62,997 bases of DNA from an uncultured Thiothrix sp. Lineage in GTDB: Bacteria; Pseudomonadota; Gammaproteobacteria; Thiotrichales; Thiotrichaceae. The translations under genes were made by a program, and so were the position numbers. The stretch spans positions 1 to 62,997 of the forward strand of contig NZ_CALMZC010000062.1 in the NCBI RefSeq assembly GCF_937873765.1, in the 5' to 3' direction. Within the stretch, counting starts at the first letter, position 1, and each line of letters starts with the position of its first letter. Below are positions 18,079-26,587 of the stretch, in pieces. The notes beneath the pieces were generated by a model. The model saw nothing but the letters and a program-made list of their open reading frames with translations, searched no databases and was not told the origin of the DNA.

Positions 18079-21000
18079 TTAATCCTTATGATTCGCAAGA
18101 AGGTAAGAAGCAAGTAAAGCGTGTGTAGGGGCATACCAGGCGGTTTTATCAAAGTCCGATAACTTGCGAATAAAAAATTTTAACGCAGGTAACGGGAGTT
18201 CGGGAGAAATATCATTCACTGAAACCTTGCCCGCAGTCACGAAGGCCATGAATATTGGCAGATAGATAACCGCATCATATTTTTCCCCAGTTGGTAATGC
18301 CTTGACTAACGGTGGTAATTCTTGTCGCTCTATCCAGTTTGCTAACTTTGACTTCAGTTCATTCGGCCATATTGTATTTTCATGAGTGTCTATCAGTTGA
18401 TCACGCCATCCAGGCAAAACAAGTTCGGGAGGAATGCAAGGAAGTTTCTCTGTATCGCCTGTTTCAAAATAACCAGCCATTTCTTCAAACCCTGAAACGA
18501 CCTTCCTCAAAACGCATTTTCGGTTTTGCAGCATGATTTTCCTGTAGTGATCTGGCAATCCAGTTTCAATCAGCCATGCTTCAAAAGCTTTATAGGCATC
18601 ACTCCAAATCTGTAACGGAATGCACTCCCAAATAATCGCCAGTTCATCCCGCATACGGTCACTGAAGGGTTCATCTACCTCCAGACGGAACAGTGATACC
18701 GCCAAAGCAGGGTAACAATTGGATAGGGAAAGCCAGCTTTCGAACGTAGATAGAGGTAAGTGTGAGTAGTTCTTCCTCAGGTCGTCTAGGTATTGCCAGC
18801 CACTATGGTCAAGGTCTGTCGCCATTCCGGTGATTTGCTGGTCAATCACATGTGGGTTAGCTTTGGGGTGAAACAATCTTGCGGCTTCATGGAGCGAGTG
18901 CGGCTCGCTGATAGAAACTTCAATTTTGGCAGGTAGATCAAGAATAAAGAGTTTGGGTCTGAAATGAATGCTGGATTCGGTATGCGGGTACAGCAACCAC
19001 GGGCTGGCCTTCTGCATTTCAACACAGACCTGAAAACGACCAGTGCCTATTCCTTGGGTTTTCCTTTCTGTAAGTTCAAGCGGTTTGCGTTTCGGATCGG
19101 ATAGTAGCATAGCCACTACTTTGGCTTCAGATGCAATTTTTCCTGAATCCAGTTCATAGGTAATAAAGCTATTATCATCGTTCTGTTTAATCTCACCGTT
19201 GTAACGTTTTACATATAACGTCAATAAGCGTTGTTGCGGTGTTTCTATAGTCAGTTCCATATAGGCATCCTGACTTTTAACAGCAGCCATCATTTGTCTG
19301 ATGTCATTCTGGTAGGCAAACAAACTGATTGAAAGTGGCTTATCTCCCGGTTTAACTAGCGAGTAGTCATGTTTAATATTTATGTTCTCTGGGGCAATCA
19401 GTTTCAAACGCAGATAAAAAACCTGATCCTGCCTAGCTGCAAATAGAGCAACGCGCTTGCCAAAGAGCTGGTCAAGTACTAGGTGACGGTAATCAATAAC
19501 CTTGTTCTTATCATCCAGAAGACGCGCTCCCATGTAAGGAAATGGAATACACAGCCGGACTGGTTCAACATTGTCAGTACTCTTTACTTCGAGAAAAAAA
19601 ACCGAAGGTGTTTCAGGCCAATCATTATGAAGCTGATAGCTTTTACCATTGTTTGAGAACTCCTCAACTACCTTCGTGTGAGCCGCATAGACATGGACTG
19701 TACAAGTCCCATAGCCGGTCACATGCAAACGTGCTGGTTTCTTATCATCAGATGCGAATAAAGTGAAATCAAACCCAGTCGGCAACACGCCAAAACGTCG
19801 TCGCAACAGAGTTTCTCCCGACTGGCCTTTGATCACATAATGAAATACACCAGCACGTTCAGGGTAAGGGGCACTGTTGCATAAACGCTTGCCATTGGCA
19901 TACTCCTGCAAAGGGGAACTACTACGTTTACCATCGGCACTTAGAACTTTTGGCCAGCCCTTAAAAACTGTTTTCGGGATTGAATCGTATGTCAATAAAT
20001 TACCATCCAACCTGATGAAACCATATTTCTGATTGGAATTTGGCCGTATTGTGAATAAGTCATCAGCAGCAATAATATCCAGATGGTCGCTGACCAACAG
20101 CCATAATGCACCACTTTTCTCCATGTGCTGAATAACAACAGATGACTTAGGAGTATAACGTGCCTCTGGAGGCACTCTAACCAGAACCTCGGAGTTCTCA
20201 GTATTACAAGTGGCTGTGCAGAGGAGTCGTTTTTCATCACCCTCACGTTCAAAAATCAATGGTGAATCACTCAAGTCAAGTGCACTATTATCAAATAACT
20301 GTTGAGCAATAAGGGAGCCGTTATCCAATAGAGCCAAACTGATTGGCTCTTCTACATTAGACCGTTGCAACCGGACTCGCTGTTTAGGGAAACGGACTTC
20401 AAAAGAATTTCCATTAACTTGTCCATAAACAACGCCACTACGGGCAATCAGCTTTTCGCCTTCATAAAAGACCACTTCAAACCGTGTACTCGTGAGCTGA
20501 TCATTGGGAATGCCAAAAGAAAACCTTTCTGGAAGCAGGAGTTCTGTTTGTATCTGCCAGTACTCACGAATATCCCCCAAAAGTAGGTGTTCACACAAAA
20601 AGTTCTTTTGTTCCACATCCGCTGTTTTCTTTTCTGCCTGTCGATGACTGGCATCACGTAACCAGTCATTGATAATAGATGGGGCATTTGCTTCGTTTAA
20701 AGGCAACGGAAAGTCACGCCGCCAGTTCGGCTCAACTCTATCGAGATAGCTAATCGGGTTGCTTTCCTGCTTAAGGTTAGGGTGTTTATCCGCAATGAAC
20801 ATGAGTTGCTCAATGACCCCCGCGAGTAACAAGCGTGTATCGAGATTCTGAAAGGTATGCGGTAAATAGCGTTCGGAGTGCGCTACCAAATCGCTGGTAT
20901 TTCCTAGCACTGCCTGATGATCATGAAAATGTTTTAACCCATAACGGATCACACGCCCAAAACCGTGTGTTTCACTCTTGACCAAAGGCCATGGTAGCCC

Positions 21001-21402
21001 GCCTTCCAAAAAGAGCGAGCCTAGTAAATTTCGACCAGTGGTACTTTTTCGAATAGGTCGTTGCCAGTAATCAAGGCCAAATTCAACAAGTCGCGTGTGT
21101 TGTTGATGGTTGAATTGACAACCCAACATGCTATCTGCCCACTCCCATGACCATTCCCCGCTATTCTCGCCATAATCGCGGCGGAAACGTTCAGCAATGT
21201 ACAAACAGTAGATGGCAGCCCAATGCATCCCTTTTACAGGGTGGAAAGCGGCAGACTGGTTAGTCATTAATATGCTTTTCAGTTTCTGGTATTCTCCGAA
21301 TTCAACCAGATAGCTGTACAGCGGTTTCCCAGTTACCCCGCTAAAATATTGGCGAACGAATAAAAATTCGCTTAACCATGCCTTCATCAGACAAACCGTC
21401 AT
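18079..21402 (-). CDS. druH: Druantia type III DruH
   Basis: About 1107 residues, expressed just ahead of druE. Type III Druantia is defined as a two-gene DruH-DruE operon, and gene order, sizes and spacing here fit that. The protein has no enzyme motif that I can name. It is rich in beta-strand-like repeats in the middle (about 330-800) with helical ends (KAWLSEFLFVRQYFSG at the start). The molecular role of DruH is not established to my knowledge. I prefer the ATG at 21402 (AGGG upstream); a TTG at 21417 and an ATG at 21387 are alternatives. The assignment rests on its partner and layout, not on a seen motif. Confidence 0.7.
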   Translation of the reverse strand: MTVCLMKAWLSEFLFVRQYFSGVTGKPLYSYLVEFGEYQKLKSILMTNQSAAFHPVKGMHWAAIYCLYIAERFRRDYGENSGEWSWEWADSMLGCQFNHQQHTRLVEFGLDYWQRPIRKSTTGRNLLGSLFLEGGLPWPLVKSETHGFGRVIRYGLKHFHDHQAVLGNTSDLVAHSERYLPHTFQNLDTRLLLAGVIEQLMFIADKHPNLKQESNPISYLDRVEPNWRRDFPLPLNEANAPSIINDWLRDASHRQAEKKTADVEQKNFLCEHLLLGDIREYWQIQTELLLPERFSFGIPNDQLTSTRFEVVFYEGEKLIARSGVVYGQVNGNSFEVRFPKQRVRLQRSNVEEPISLALLDNGSLIAQQLFDNSALDLSDSPLIFEREGDEKRLLCTATCNTENSEVLVRVPPEARYTPKSSVVIQHMEKSGALWLLVSDHLDIIAADDLFTIRPNSNQKYGFIRLDGNLLTYDSIPKTVFKGWPKVLSADGKRSSSPLQEYANGKRLCNSAPYPERAGVFHYVIKGQSGETLLRRRFGVLPTGFDFTLFASDDKKPARLHVTGYGTCTVHVYAAHTKVVEEFSNNGKSYQLHNDWPETPSVFFLEVKSTDNVEPVRLCIPFPYMGARLLDDKNKVIDYRHLVLDQLFGKRVALFAARQDQVFYLRLKLIAPENINIKHDYSLVKPGDKPLSISLFAYQNDIRQMMAAVKSQDAYMELTIETPQQRLLTLYVKRYNGEIKQNDDNSFITYELDSGKIASEAKVVAMLLSDPKRKPLELTERKTQGIGTGRFQVCVEMQKASPWLLYPHTESSIHFRPKLFILDLPAKIEVSISEPHSLHEAARLFHPKANPHVIDQQITGMATDLDHSGWQYLDDLRKNYSHLPLSTFESWLSLSNCYPALAVSLFRLEVDEPFSDRMRDELAIIWECIPLQIWSDAYKAFEAWLIETGLPDHYRKIMLQNRKCVLRKVVSGFEEMAGYFETGDTEKLPCIPPELVLPGWRDQLIDTHENTIWPNELKSKLANWIERQELPPLVKALPTGEKYDAVIYLPIFMAFVTAGKVSVNDISPELPLPALKFFIRKLSDFDKTAWYAPTHALLASYLLANHKD

Positions 21403-22209
21403 AAGCCCTACCCCCAAACAATATTTAAGTAGTATCTGACCAAAAAATCAGTTTTATCAACTAATAAATATGATTATGCTATTTTTCAGGCAACGAAGAT
21501 TTTGCACTGATCTATAGTTTGTCAATGACCGACGTTTGTAACCTCATGAATAATAAGTGAGTTTCTGTTGGTCGGTCAGCAGACTGTTTCTTTGTGAATA
21601 TCTTCGTTACAAACTTTGCCCATAACAGTATGTATCTGAAGGGAAATATGCTTTTCAGGTCATACACTTAAGGAACCATGAATCACCATTTTGTGCCCGA
21701 CAGTCCATGCCTTCTTTTCATCCGTGGTAGTTGACCCTAATACACCTTCTGCTGAGAAGTTTGCCACATCATCCGCTCTTAAGCCACTACCTGTTTGATT
21801 AAACACGACTCATGCCTGTTTTTCGACTCTGTTGCAACAGGGCTAGGAGTGCCCTTGTGAGGGGGCTTTCTGGGACGCTCGTTCAAACTATTAATCTGAT
21901 CATGGGTAAGGCGGGGATCTGCCAAGAAACAGGTTTTGATCCTTATTAGAGGTGAGGTTATAAAATTTCGCTTCAATATTCTGTGGGGAGTTACTCACGA
22001 AACTATCGGAACCTCCATTCGTTCGAAATGATTGCTATCCAACAGATTTTGTTGCTCCCCGTATACGTATAAAACCGCGATGGGTGATTTCCCCATGAAC
22101 GACTGACCTTCAGGGTAGTTATCGCCTTTTTTGATTGTGATAATTTAGGAAAATGGCTATTGTTAATAGCATATGATAATGCCTTTTATCATATGTAAAG
22201 TTGACCCCT
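21403..22209. other. Non-coding stretch between druH and hipA
   Basis: About 800 bases with no intact gene. It holds nested inverted repeats upstream of druH (AACGAAGAT 21492-21500 with ATCTTCGTT 21600-21608; GACCGAC 21527-21533 with GTCGGTC 21571-21577), probably promoter-linked or the scar of a small element. A degraded minus-strand segment at about 21830-21930 translates to LNERPRKPPHKGTP, reminiscent of the C-terminus of IS30-family transposases. A perfect 10-bp hairpin CATATGATAA/TTATCATATG is at 22170-22195. Confidence 0.5.
21830..21930 (-). pseudogene. Possible IS30-type transposase remnant
   Basis: A short open stretch translates as ADPRLTHDQINSLNERPRK followed by PPHKGTPSPV. IS30-family transposases end with an LN.RPRK..G..TP signature, so this may be the last few dozen codons of a decayed copy. 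The match is short and no other part of the transposase is visible. Confidence 0.3.
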
Positions 22210-22226
22210 AAAACCCCATCCTGGGG
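22210..22226 (-). terminator. Intrinsic terminator after hipA
   Basis: Read on the minus strand, CCCCA-GGA-TGGGG is followed by TTTT, 11 bases past the hipA stop codon. Short but well placed. Confidence 0.55.
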
Positions 22227-22236
22227 CGGATACAAA

Positions 22237-23511
22237 TCAGGTGGCAGACAGTGCCTGTTCCAGCTCCTCATGCTCGAAAGCAGGCTCGAACTTGTCCCTT
22301 TCCGTTCCAGACATGCCTACCTTGGCAGCTAGGTTGCACCAGTTCTTCACTGGGGTCGTAACTTCCTTCAGGATGCGGGTCGTGTCTGTTTTGTCCAAGC
22401 CAAAGTAACGCGCCACCGCCAGGCAATCCCGGATGCTGCCACTGGGGCCGCTGTCCTCACTGATCCAAGTTTTGAGTTCCCGCTGTTTGTCCGGGAATGG
22501 ATTCAAATCGAAAGCTGGGGACAATACCCACTGTCCATGGCCCCGATGCAGGAAACCGTGATTGTTGAGGTGGTCATCCACATTGGTGATAAGGATGTTG
22601 AACACCATCCTGCGCCATAATTCCGCCATGTCCTGTTGGGCATGGGGGCTAATCTTACGGATCACGTCCACCATTTCCGTGTAACTGTGCTCCTCATCCG
22701 GTTTCGCACTGAGCATGGTTCTGGCGGACACATACAGGATGCGGCCTCCTGCTTCACGGTCAAACCGGCGGATGAGGGCTACAGGTGTGTCTTCCACCAT
22801 TTCCACCCGGCCTTTGGCGGCATTGATGCCAGCGGCATTAGCCAATGCCAGTGCGAGGATTTCGCCTTTGGTCACAGCCCTGTCATCGCCGATACTGGGA
22901 AACTTTCCCAAACAGAGGGAGCCGTCGTGATCTATGACGGTGCATTTGGGGCGCATCCCTCCGAGTGAAGTGCCTTTGCCCCGCAGGTAAGCCAAATCGG
23001 CAGCCGTTTCTTTTTCCTGCTCCACAGCGAGGCTGGCACGGTAAATCTTGCCGAGATCAATCAACGGGGGTGTACCCCGTTCCGCATCATGGTGGCTGCG
23101 TTGGGGAATACCTGATTCATCCAGAAACCGTAATGCCCCTACCCTGCTGATGTCGTCAACTGCCAACAGGTAGTCCAAGGCGTTCAGTGGTTGGGTATTG
23201 GGAGCCAAGCCTTGTTGCAGGGATTGTTTACGGCGTTTGGTGTGATCCCGCAGGATAACGCGCTTGCCCCACCCATCGGGTTCCGTGTCGGCAATGCAAT
23301 CAAAGAATGTAGACCCATCTCTGGTTCTGGGGTGAAACATCATACCGGCCTGCAATGGCAGGTCTGGTGACAGGGTAAAGCGTTTCGGGGATACCAGCCA
23401 TTCAGGATGGTAAGCGAAACTACAACTTTCCCGATTGCCGCTGGTTTCATACAACAGTGTACCCACGGGTTCTTTGGCTTCACCGATGCAGACTTGAATA
23501 CGGCGGTTCAT
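22237..23511 (-). CDS. hipA: HipA-family serine/threonine kinase toxin
   Basis: 424 residues. HipA toxins phosphorylate a translation factor (GltX in Escherichia coli) and arrest growth. The N-terminal subdomain with GTLLYETSGNRESCSFAYHPEWL is typical of the family. The catalytic loop NILITNVDDHLNNHGFLHR (about 303-321) and the metal-binding AFDLNPFP (DxN, about 335) follow, so the kinase core looks intact. It overlaps the upstream hipB gene by four bases. Substrate specificity cannot be read from the sequence. Confidence 0.9.
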   Translation of the reverse strand: MNRRIQVCIGEAKEPVGTLLYETSGNRESCSFAYHPEWLVSPKRFTLSPDLPLQAGMMFHPRTRDGSTFFDCIADTEPDGWGKRVILRDHTKRRKQSLQQGLAPNTQPLNALDYLLAVDDISRVGALRFLDESGIPQRSHHDAERGTPPLIDLGKIYRASLAVEQEKETAADLAYLRGKGTSLGGMRPKCTVIDHDGSLCLGKFPSIGDDRAVTKGEILALALANAAGINAAKGRVEMVEDTPVALIRRFDREAGGRILYVSARTMLSAKPDEEHSYTEMVDVIRKISPHAQQDMAELWRRMVFNILITNVDDHLNNHGFLHRGHGQWVLSPAFDLNPFPDKQRELKTWISEDSGPSGSIRDCLAVARYFGLDKTDTTRILKEVTTPVKNWCNLAAKVGMSGTERDKFEPAFEHEELEQALSAT

Positions 23512-23840
23512 AATGCCCCCGATGGCTGTTTTGGGGGATGTACCCGTTTGGGTAATCTGGCTTCATCCAGCAGCAGACCTGTTTCATCCCGTGAAATGTC
23601 CAACAGGTCATTGATCCTGTCGGCTTCGCCCAGCGCGAACAGCACCATGCAATAGATGCCGAAAGAAACGTTAGGGTCGCCTTTTTCTACCCGCAGGTAA
23701 GTGGGTTTGGAGATGCCAGCACGTTGCGTCATCATGGCTACCGTCAGTTTCCGCCGCCGCCTTGCTGTATTGATGTCATGCCCCAGTTTCCTGATGGCGC
23801 GTTTCAGGTTAGCGGGCATGATTTCTTCAATCTTTGACAT
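23508..23840 (-). CDS. hipB: HipB-like antitoxin, XRE-type HTH
   Basis: About 110 residues if translation starts at the ATG at 23840; 23876 and 23819 are alternatives. The helix-turn-helix is MTQRAGISKPTYLRVEKG, followed by a dimerisation segment and a flexible C-terminus ending PPKQPSGAL. HipB proteins neutralise HipA and repress their own promoter. The 23876 start would place coding sequence across the inverted repeat at 23842-23898, which argues for a later start. Confidence 0.82.
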   Translation of the reverse strand: MSKIEEIMPANLKRAIRKLGHDINTARRRRKLTVAMMTQRAGISKPTYLRVEKGDPNVSFGIYCMVLFALGEADRINDLLDISRDETGLLLDEARLPKRVHPPKQPSGAL

Positions 23841-23841
23841 T

Positions 23842-23898
23842 TTAAGGTAAACCATAGCTATCTTTGTAATTATCATGGTATCTTGTAGATTACCTTAA
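23842..23898. promoter_or_regulatory. Shared operator between hipBA and the recombinase gene
   Basis: TTAAGGTAA (23842-23850) and TTACCTTAA (23890-23898) form a perfect 9-bp inverted pair 39 bases apart, with an inner ACCAT/ATGGT pair. The interval separates two divergent genes, so one HipB dimer array could control both. HipB of E. coli uses a different consensus, so this is inferred from symmetry and position. Confidence 0.5.
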
Positions 23899-23902
23899 AG
23901 CA

Positions 23903-24895
23903 ATGAAAGGCATTATGTTACTGATCAGCACACCCCAGAATTCTGCCATCGTCACCCTCGGCAATGCCGAGTTGCCGGTCGTGGTCAGTGCTGCCGGTGA
24001 ACGTGCCACTTACCGTTTCGTCGAGTTCTTCACGGCCCAGATCCGCAACCCCAATACCCGGCGTGCGTACCACACGGACATCAGCCAGTTTTTCCTTTGG
24101 TGTCATTCCCAGAACCTGCAACTCCATCAGATACACTCCATTCATGTGGCTACCTATGTTGAGCAGTTGCAGCAACACGTTTCTGCACCGACGGTAAAAC
24201 AGCACATGGCGGCAATCCGCAAGTTGTTTGACTGGCTGGTGGTGGGGCATGTAATGGAAACCAACCCATCACAGGCGGTGCGTGGCCCCAAGTATGTGGT
24301 CAAGCGTGGCAAGACGCCGATCCTGACCCCTGAAGATACCCGTGCCCTGTTTGACAGTATCCCGACGGATACCCTGATTGGCCTGCGTGACCGAGCCTTG
24401 CTGGCAGTGATGGTCTACAGCTTTGCCCGCGTGGATGCGGCTGCCAAAATGCGGGTCAAGGATTACTACCCGAATGGGAAACGCTGGTGGATTCGCTTGC
24501 ATGAGAAAGGTGGAAAACACCATGAAATGCCTGCCCACCATACCCTAGAACAGTATCTGGATGAGTATATTGAGGCCGCTGGGATCAAGGATGACCCGAA
24601 AGGTTTCCTGTTCCGCACGTTTAAGGGCAAGACCGGAACCATGACTGAAAACCGGATGTTACAAACTTATGCTTGGCAGATGGTGCAGCGCAGGGTCGCA
24701 GCGGCAGGGCTTTCCCTGTCAGGTATCTGTAACCATTCTTTCCGGGGAACCGGGATCACGACTTATTTGAAGAATGGCGGGACGCTGGAAAAAGCCCAGC
24801 AAATGGCCAACCACGAATCGCCCCGCACCACCAAGCTCTACGACCGCACTTATGATGAAATTTCACTGGATGAAGTGGAAAAGATCATTATCTGA
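23903..24895 (+). CDS. Tyrosine recombinase (XerC/D-like integrase)
   Basis: 330 residues, site-specific recombinase. The N-terminal SAM-like domain covers about residues 36-130 (NTRRAYHTDISQFFLWCHSQ). The catalytic domain shows arginine I in YSFARVDAAAKMRV, a lysine in the KGGKHHEMP hairpin, HSFRGTG (H-x-x-R), and H plus tyrosine in ANHESPRTTKLYDRTY. All catalytic residues appear present. It may resolve plasmid multimers or may have brought in the neighbouring hip and Druantia cargo; no att site was found. The start could be the ATG at 23903 or 23914. Confidence 0.9.
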   Translation: MKGIMLLISTPQNSAIVTLGNAELPVVVSAAGERATYRFVEFFTAQIRNPNTRRAYHTDISQFFLWCHSQNLQLHQIHSIHVATYVEQLQQHVSAPTVKQHMAAIRKLFDWLVVGHVMETNPSQAVRGPKYVVKRGKTPILTPEDTRALFDSIPTDTLIGLRDRALLAVMVYSFARVDAAAKMRVKDYYPNGKRWWIRLHEKGGKHHEMPAHHTLEQYLDEYIEAAGIKDDPKGFLFRTFKGKTGTMTENRMLQTYAWQMVQRRVAAAGLSLSGICNHSFRGTGITTYLKNGGTLEKAQQMANHESPRTTKLYDRTYDEISLDEVEKIII

Positions 24896-24928
24896 AGGGC
24901 TTTCTTGAACGGAAAGTAGGTGTCAACA

Positions 24929-26104
24929 TCACTGTAAGGCCGCTAATTCTTCAGCGAGTTCGCGCAAGCTGATGATCTCTACCCCATTCCCCAGTGGGTA
25001 ACGGTCTTGTCCTGCATACACAATAAATGTCCGTGAGGGTTGCAGATCTTCCCGCGCATGATGGAATCCCTTTGTGGGTACTGGTGCGAGGCTACGCTTG
25101 ATTTCTACAGCCCATAATCCATGTTGCCCACCCAATTCCAGTACCAGATCCATCTCTGCCCCAGCCGCAGTGCGGTAAAAGCTGGCTTGCGTGCGTTGGG
25201 GGGCAGCAGCCAACAGGTTCTCAATCACGAAACCTTCCCAACTCAGGCCAACCACAGGATGCCCTGCCAAGGTGTTGAGGTCGCCTATCCCCAACAAGGC
25301 ATGAACCAGACCGCTGTCGCGGATATAGGTGCGGGGGGACTTGACCAAACGTTTGCCAATGTTGGTGTGATAGGGTTGTAGGCGTCGCACCAGCAACAAA
25401 TCCACCAATAAGCTGATGTAGTGGTTAACAGAAGGGGAACTCACCCCCAACCCCGCAGCAAGTTGTGAGACATTGAGTAATGCACCTTGTTGGTGGGCAA
25501 GCATTGTCCACAATCGCCCGACGATTTCGGCGGCAATTCGGAAACCAAATTGTGGAACATCCCGTTCGAGATAGGTGCGGATGAAGCTCTGTCGCAGGCT
25601 CAGGCTGTCGGCATCATCACCAGCGAGGAAGCTGTCAGGGAAGCCACCGCGTAGCCACAGCCGATTCAGGATGCTATCACCTTCGCCTACCTCAAGAATA
25701 TCCAGTGGCCCCATATCCACGTACTCGATACGCCCTGCGAGGGTTTCGCTGGCTTGGCGCAACAAGTCAATGGAGGCCGAACCAAGAATCAGGAATCGCC
25801 CGGTACGTTTACCATTACGCCGCCCCTTGTCGATCAGCCCGCGTAGGCTCTGGAACAATTCCGGCATCCGGTGGATTTCGTCCAGCACCACCAGCTTGTT
25901 TTCCTGTTGGCCAAGAAACAATTCAGGGTCATGCAGCTTGTTACGGTCAGTGGCTGATTCAAGGTCAAGGTAAACGGATGGGCAGGTATCTGCCAGCGCA
26001 TAAGCCAACGTGGTTTTGCCAACTTGGCGGGGACCAATAATGGCAACAGCAGCTTGCCGGTTGAGGGCTTGCTGTACGGTAGAAGTGATGTGTCTAGTAA
26101 TCAT
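24929..26104 (-). CDS. AAA-family ATPase with DUF4143
   Basis: 391 residues. AAA_14 domain with Walker A IIGPRQVGKTTLAYAL (about 22-37) and Walker B KLVVLDEIHRMPELF (about 69-83), then a DUF4143 C-terminal domain containing the nuclease-like AAGAEMDLVLEL...WAVEIKRS segment (about 318-340), which has a D...E-x-K arrangement. Such proteins are widespread on mobile DNA and their function is unsettled. The gene stands alone and is convergent to the recombinase. Confidence 0.85.
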   Translation of the reverse strand: MITRHITSTVQQALNRQAAVAIIGPRQVGKTTLAYALADTCPSVYLDLESATDRNKLHDPELFLGQQENKLVVLDEIHRMPELFQSLRGLIDKGRRNGKRTGRFLILGSASIDLLRQASETLAGRIEYVDMGPLDILEVGEGDSILNRLWLRGGFPDSFLAGDDADSLSLRQSFIRTYLERDVPQFGFRIAAEIVGRLWTMLAHQQGALLNVSQLAAGLGVSSPSVNHYISLLVDLLLVRRLQPYHTNIGKRLVKSPRTYIRDSGLVHALLGIGDLNTLAGHPVVGLSWEGFVIENLLAAAPQRTQASFYRTAAGAEMDLVLELGGQHGLWAVEIKRSLAPVPTKGFHHAREDLQPSRTFIVYAGQDRYPLGNGVEIISLRELAEELAALQ

Positions 26105-26143
26105 CCTTGTAATTTATAGGTCTGTCTTTAAATTTGCAAGGAT
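26101..26143. promoter_or_regulatory. Inverted repeat over the AAA ATPase start codon
   Basis: CATCCTTGTAATTTA (26101-26115) is mirrored by TAAATTTGCAAGGATG (26128-26143), with one extra base. The left arm contains the gene's own start codon. Placement over start codon and leader suggests autoregulation or a local duplication. Confidence 0.4.
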
Positions 26144-26207
26144 GAGTGGCGGTGTCCTTGTCAGTACCCCTTCCGTTATAGCCAGCCATGCTGGAGTCAA
26201 AATTCAC

Positions 26208-26370
26208 TAGGGGCTTCGCCCCACGCGCCCCGCAAGGGGTATCCCCAACCTTCCGCGTTCACTGTGTTCTCTTGTGCAGGCCGGGTGATCCCCCTCCCCT
26301 TGCGGCTTGCTACCCCCACGCTTCGCCAGCGAGGCAAGGGTTGCCGGGCTTTGAGCTGGCAACCTTTTAA
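26208..26370 (+). ncRNA. Leader repeat R1 (radC-motif-like)
   Basis: About 160 bases, nearly the same as R2 at 28396-28560. Shared blocks include GGGGTATCCCCAACCTTCCG, TTGTGCAG-CCGGGTGA and CGCTTCGCCAGCG, all able to form stems. It ends 18 bases before the start of a small gene on the same strand. Related blocks precede radC and other accessory genes here, so I interpret it as a structured 5' leader. Confidence 0.55.
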
Positions 26371-26388
26371 ATCAACTGGAGAAGAGCG

Positions 26389-26577
26389 ATGAAAGCAAGG
26401 ACAGGTTTCTGGATAAATGTTGGTTTCCGCGTGGAAGCCGAGACTATCAGCAAGGAAGAACTGGTCAGGCAGTTGACCGAGTGGGCAGAGGAACACCACT
26501 CATTGGATGGCTTCAGGCTGGAGAATGGTGAAGAACCAACGCTTGAGTCAGTGCATTTTGAATGTGATGACTGCTAG
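26389..26577 (+). CDS. Small acidic hypothetical protein
   Basis: 62 residues, family not recognised, acidic overall, ending ECDDC. It starts 18 bases after leader repeat R1, with GAAGAG as a weak ribosome site. It ends 10 bases before the DUF4942 methyltransferase start, so the two are probably co-transcribed. Confidence 0.65.
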   Translation: MKARTGFWINVGFRVEAETISKEELVRQLTEWAEEHHSLDGFRLENGEEPTLESVHFECDDC

Positions 26578-26587
26578 GGGGACGGGT

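Noticed and set aside
11791..21417. DISARM or Dpd as identity of the DUF1998 helicase locus
   Set aside because: DISARM separates helicase (DrmA) and DUF1998 (DrmB) proteins and adds DrmC and a methyltransferase; Dpd needs many more genes. A single ~2100-residue fusion with one large partner fits Druantia III better.
26188..26370. Open frames inside leader R1 (also in R2 to R8)
   Set aside because: Repeats are open in several frames because they are GC-rich; frames shift between copies and substitutions do not follow codon positions.
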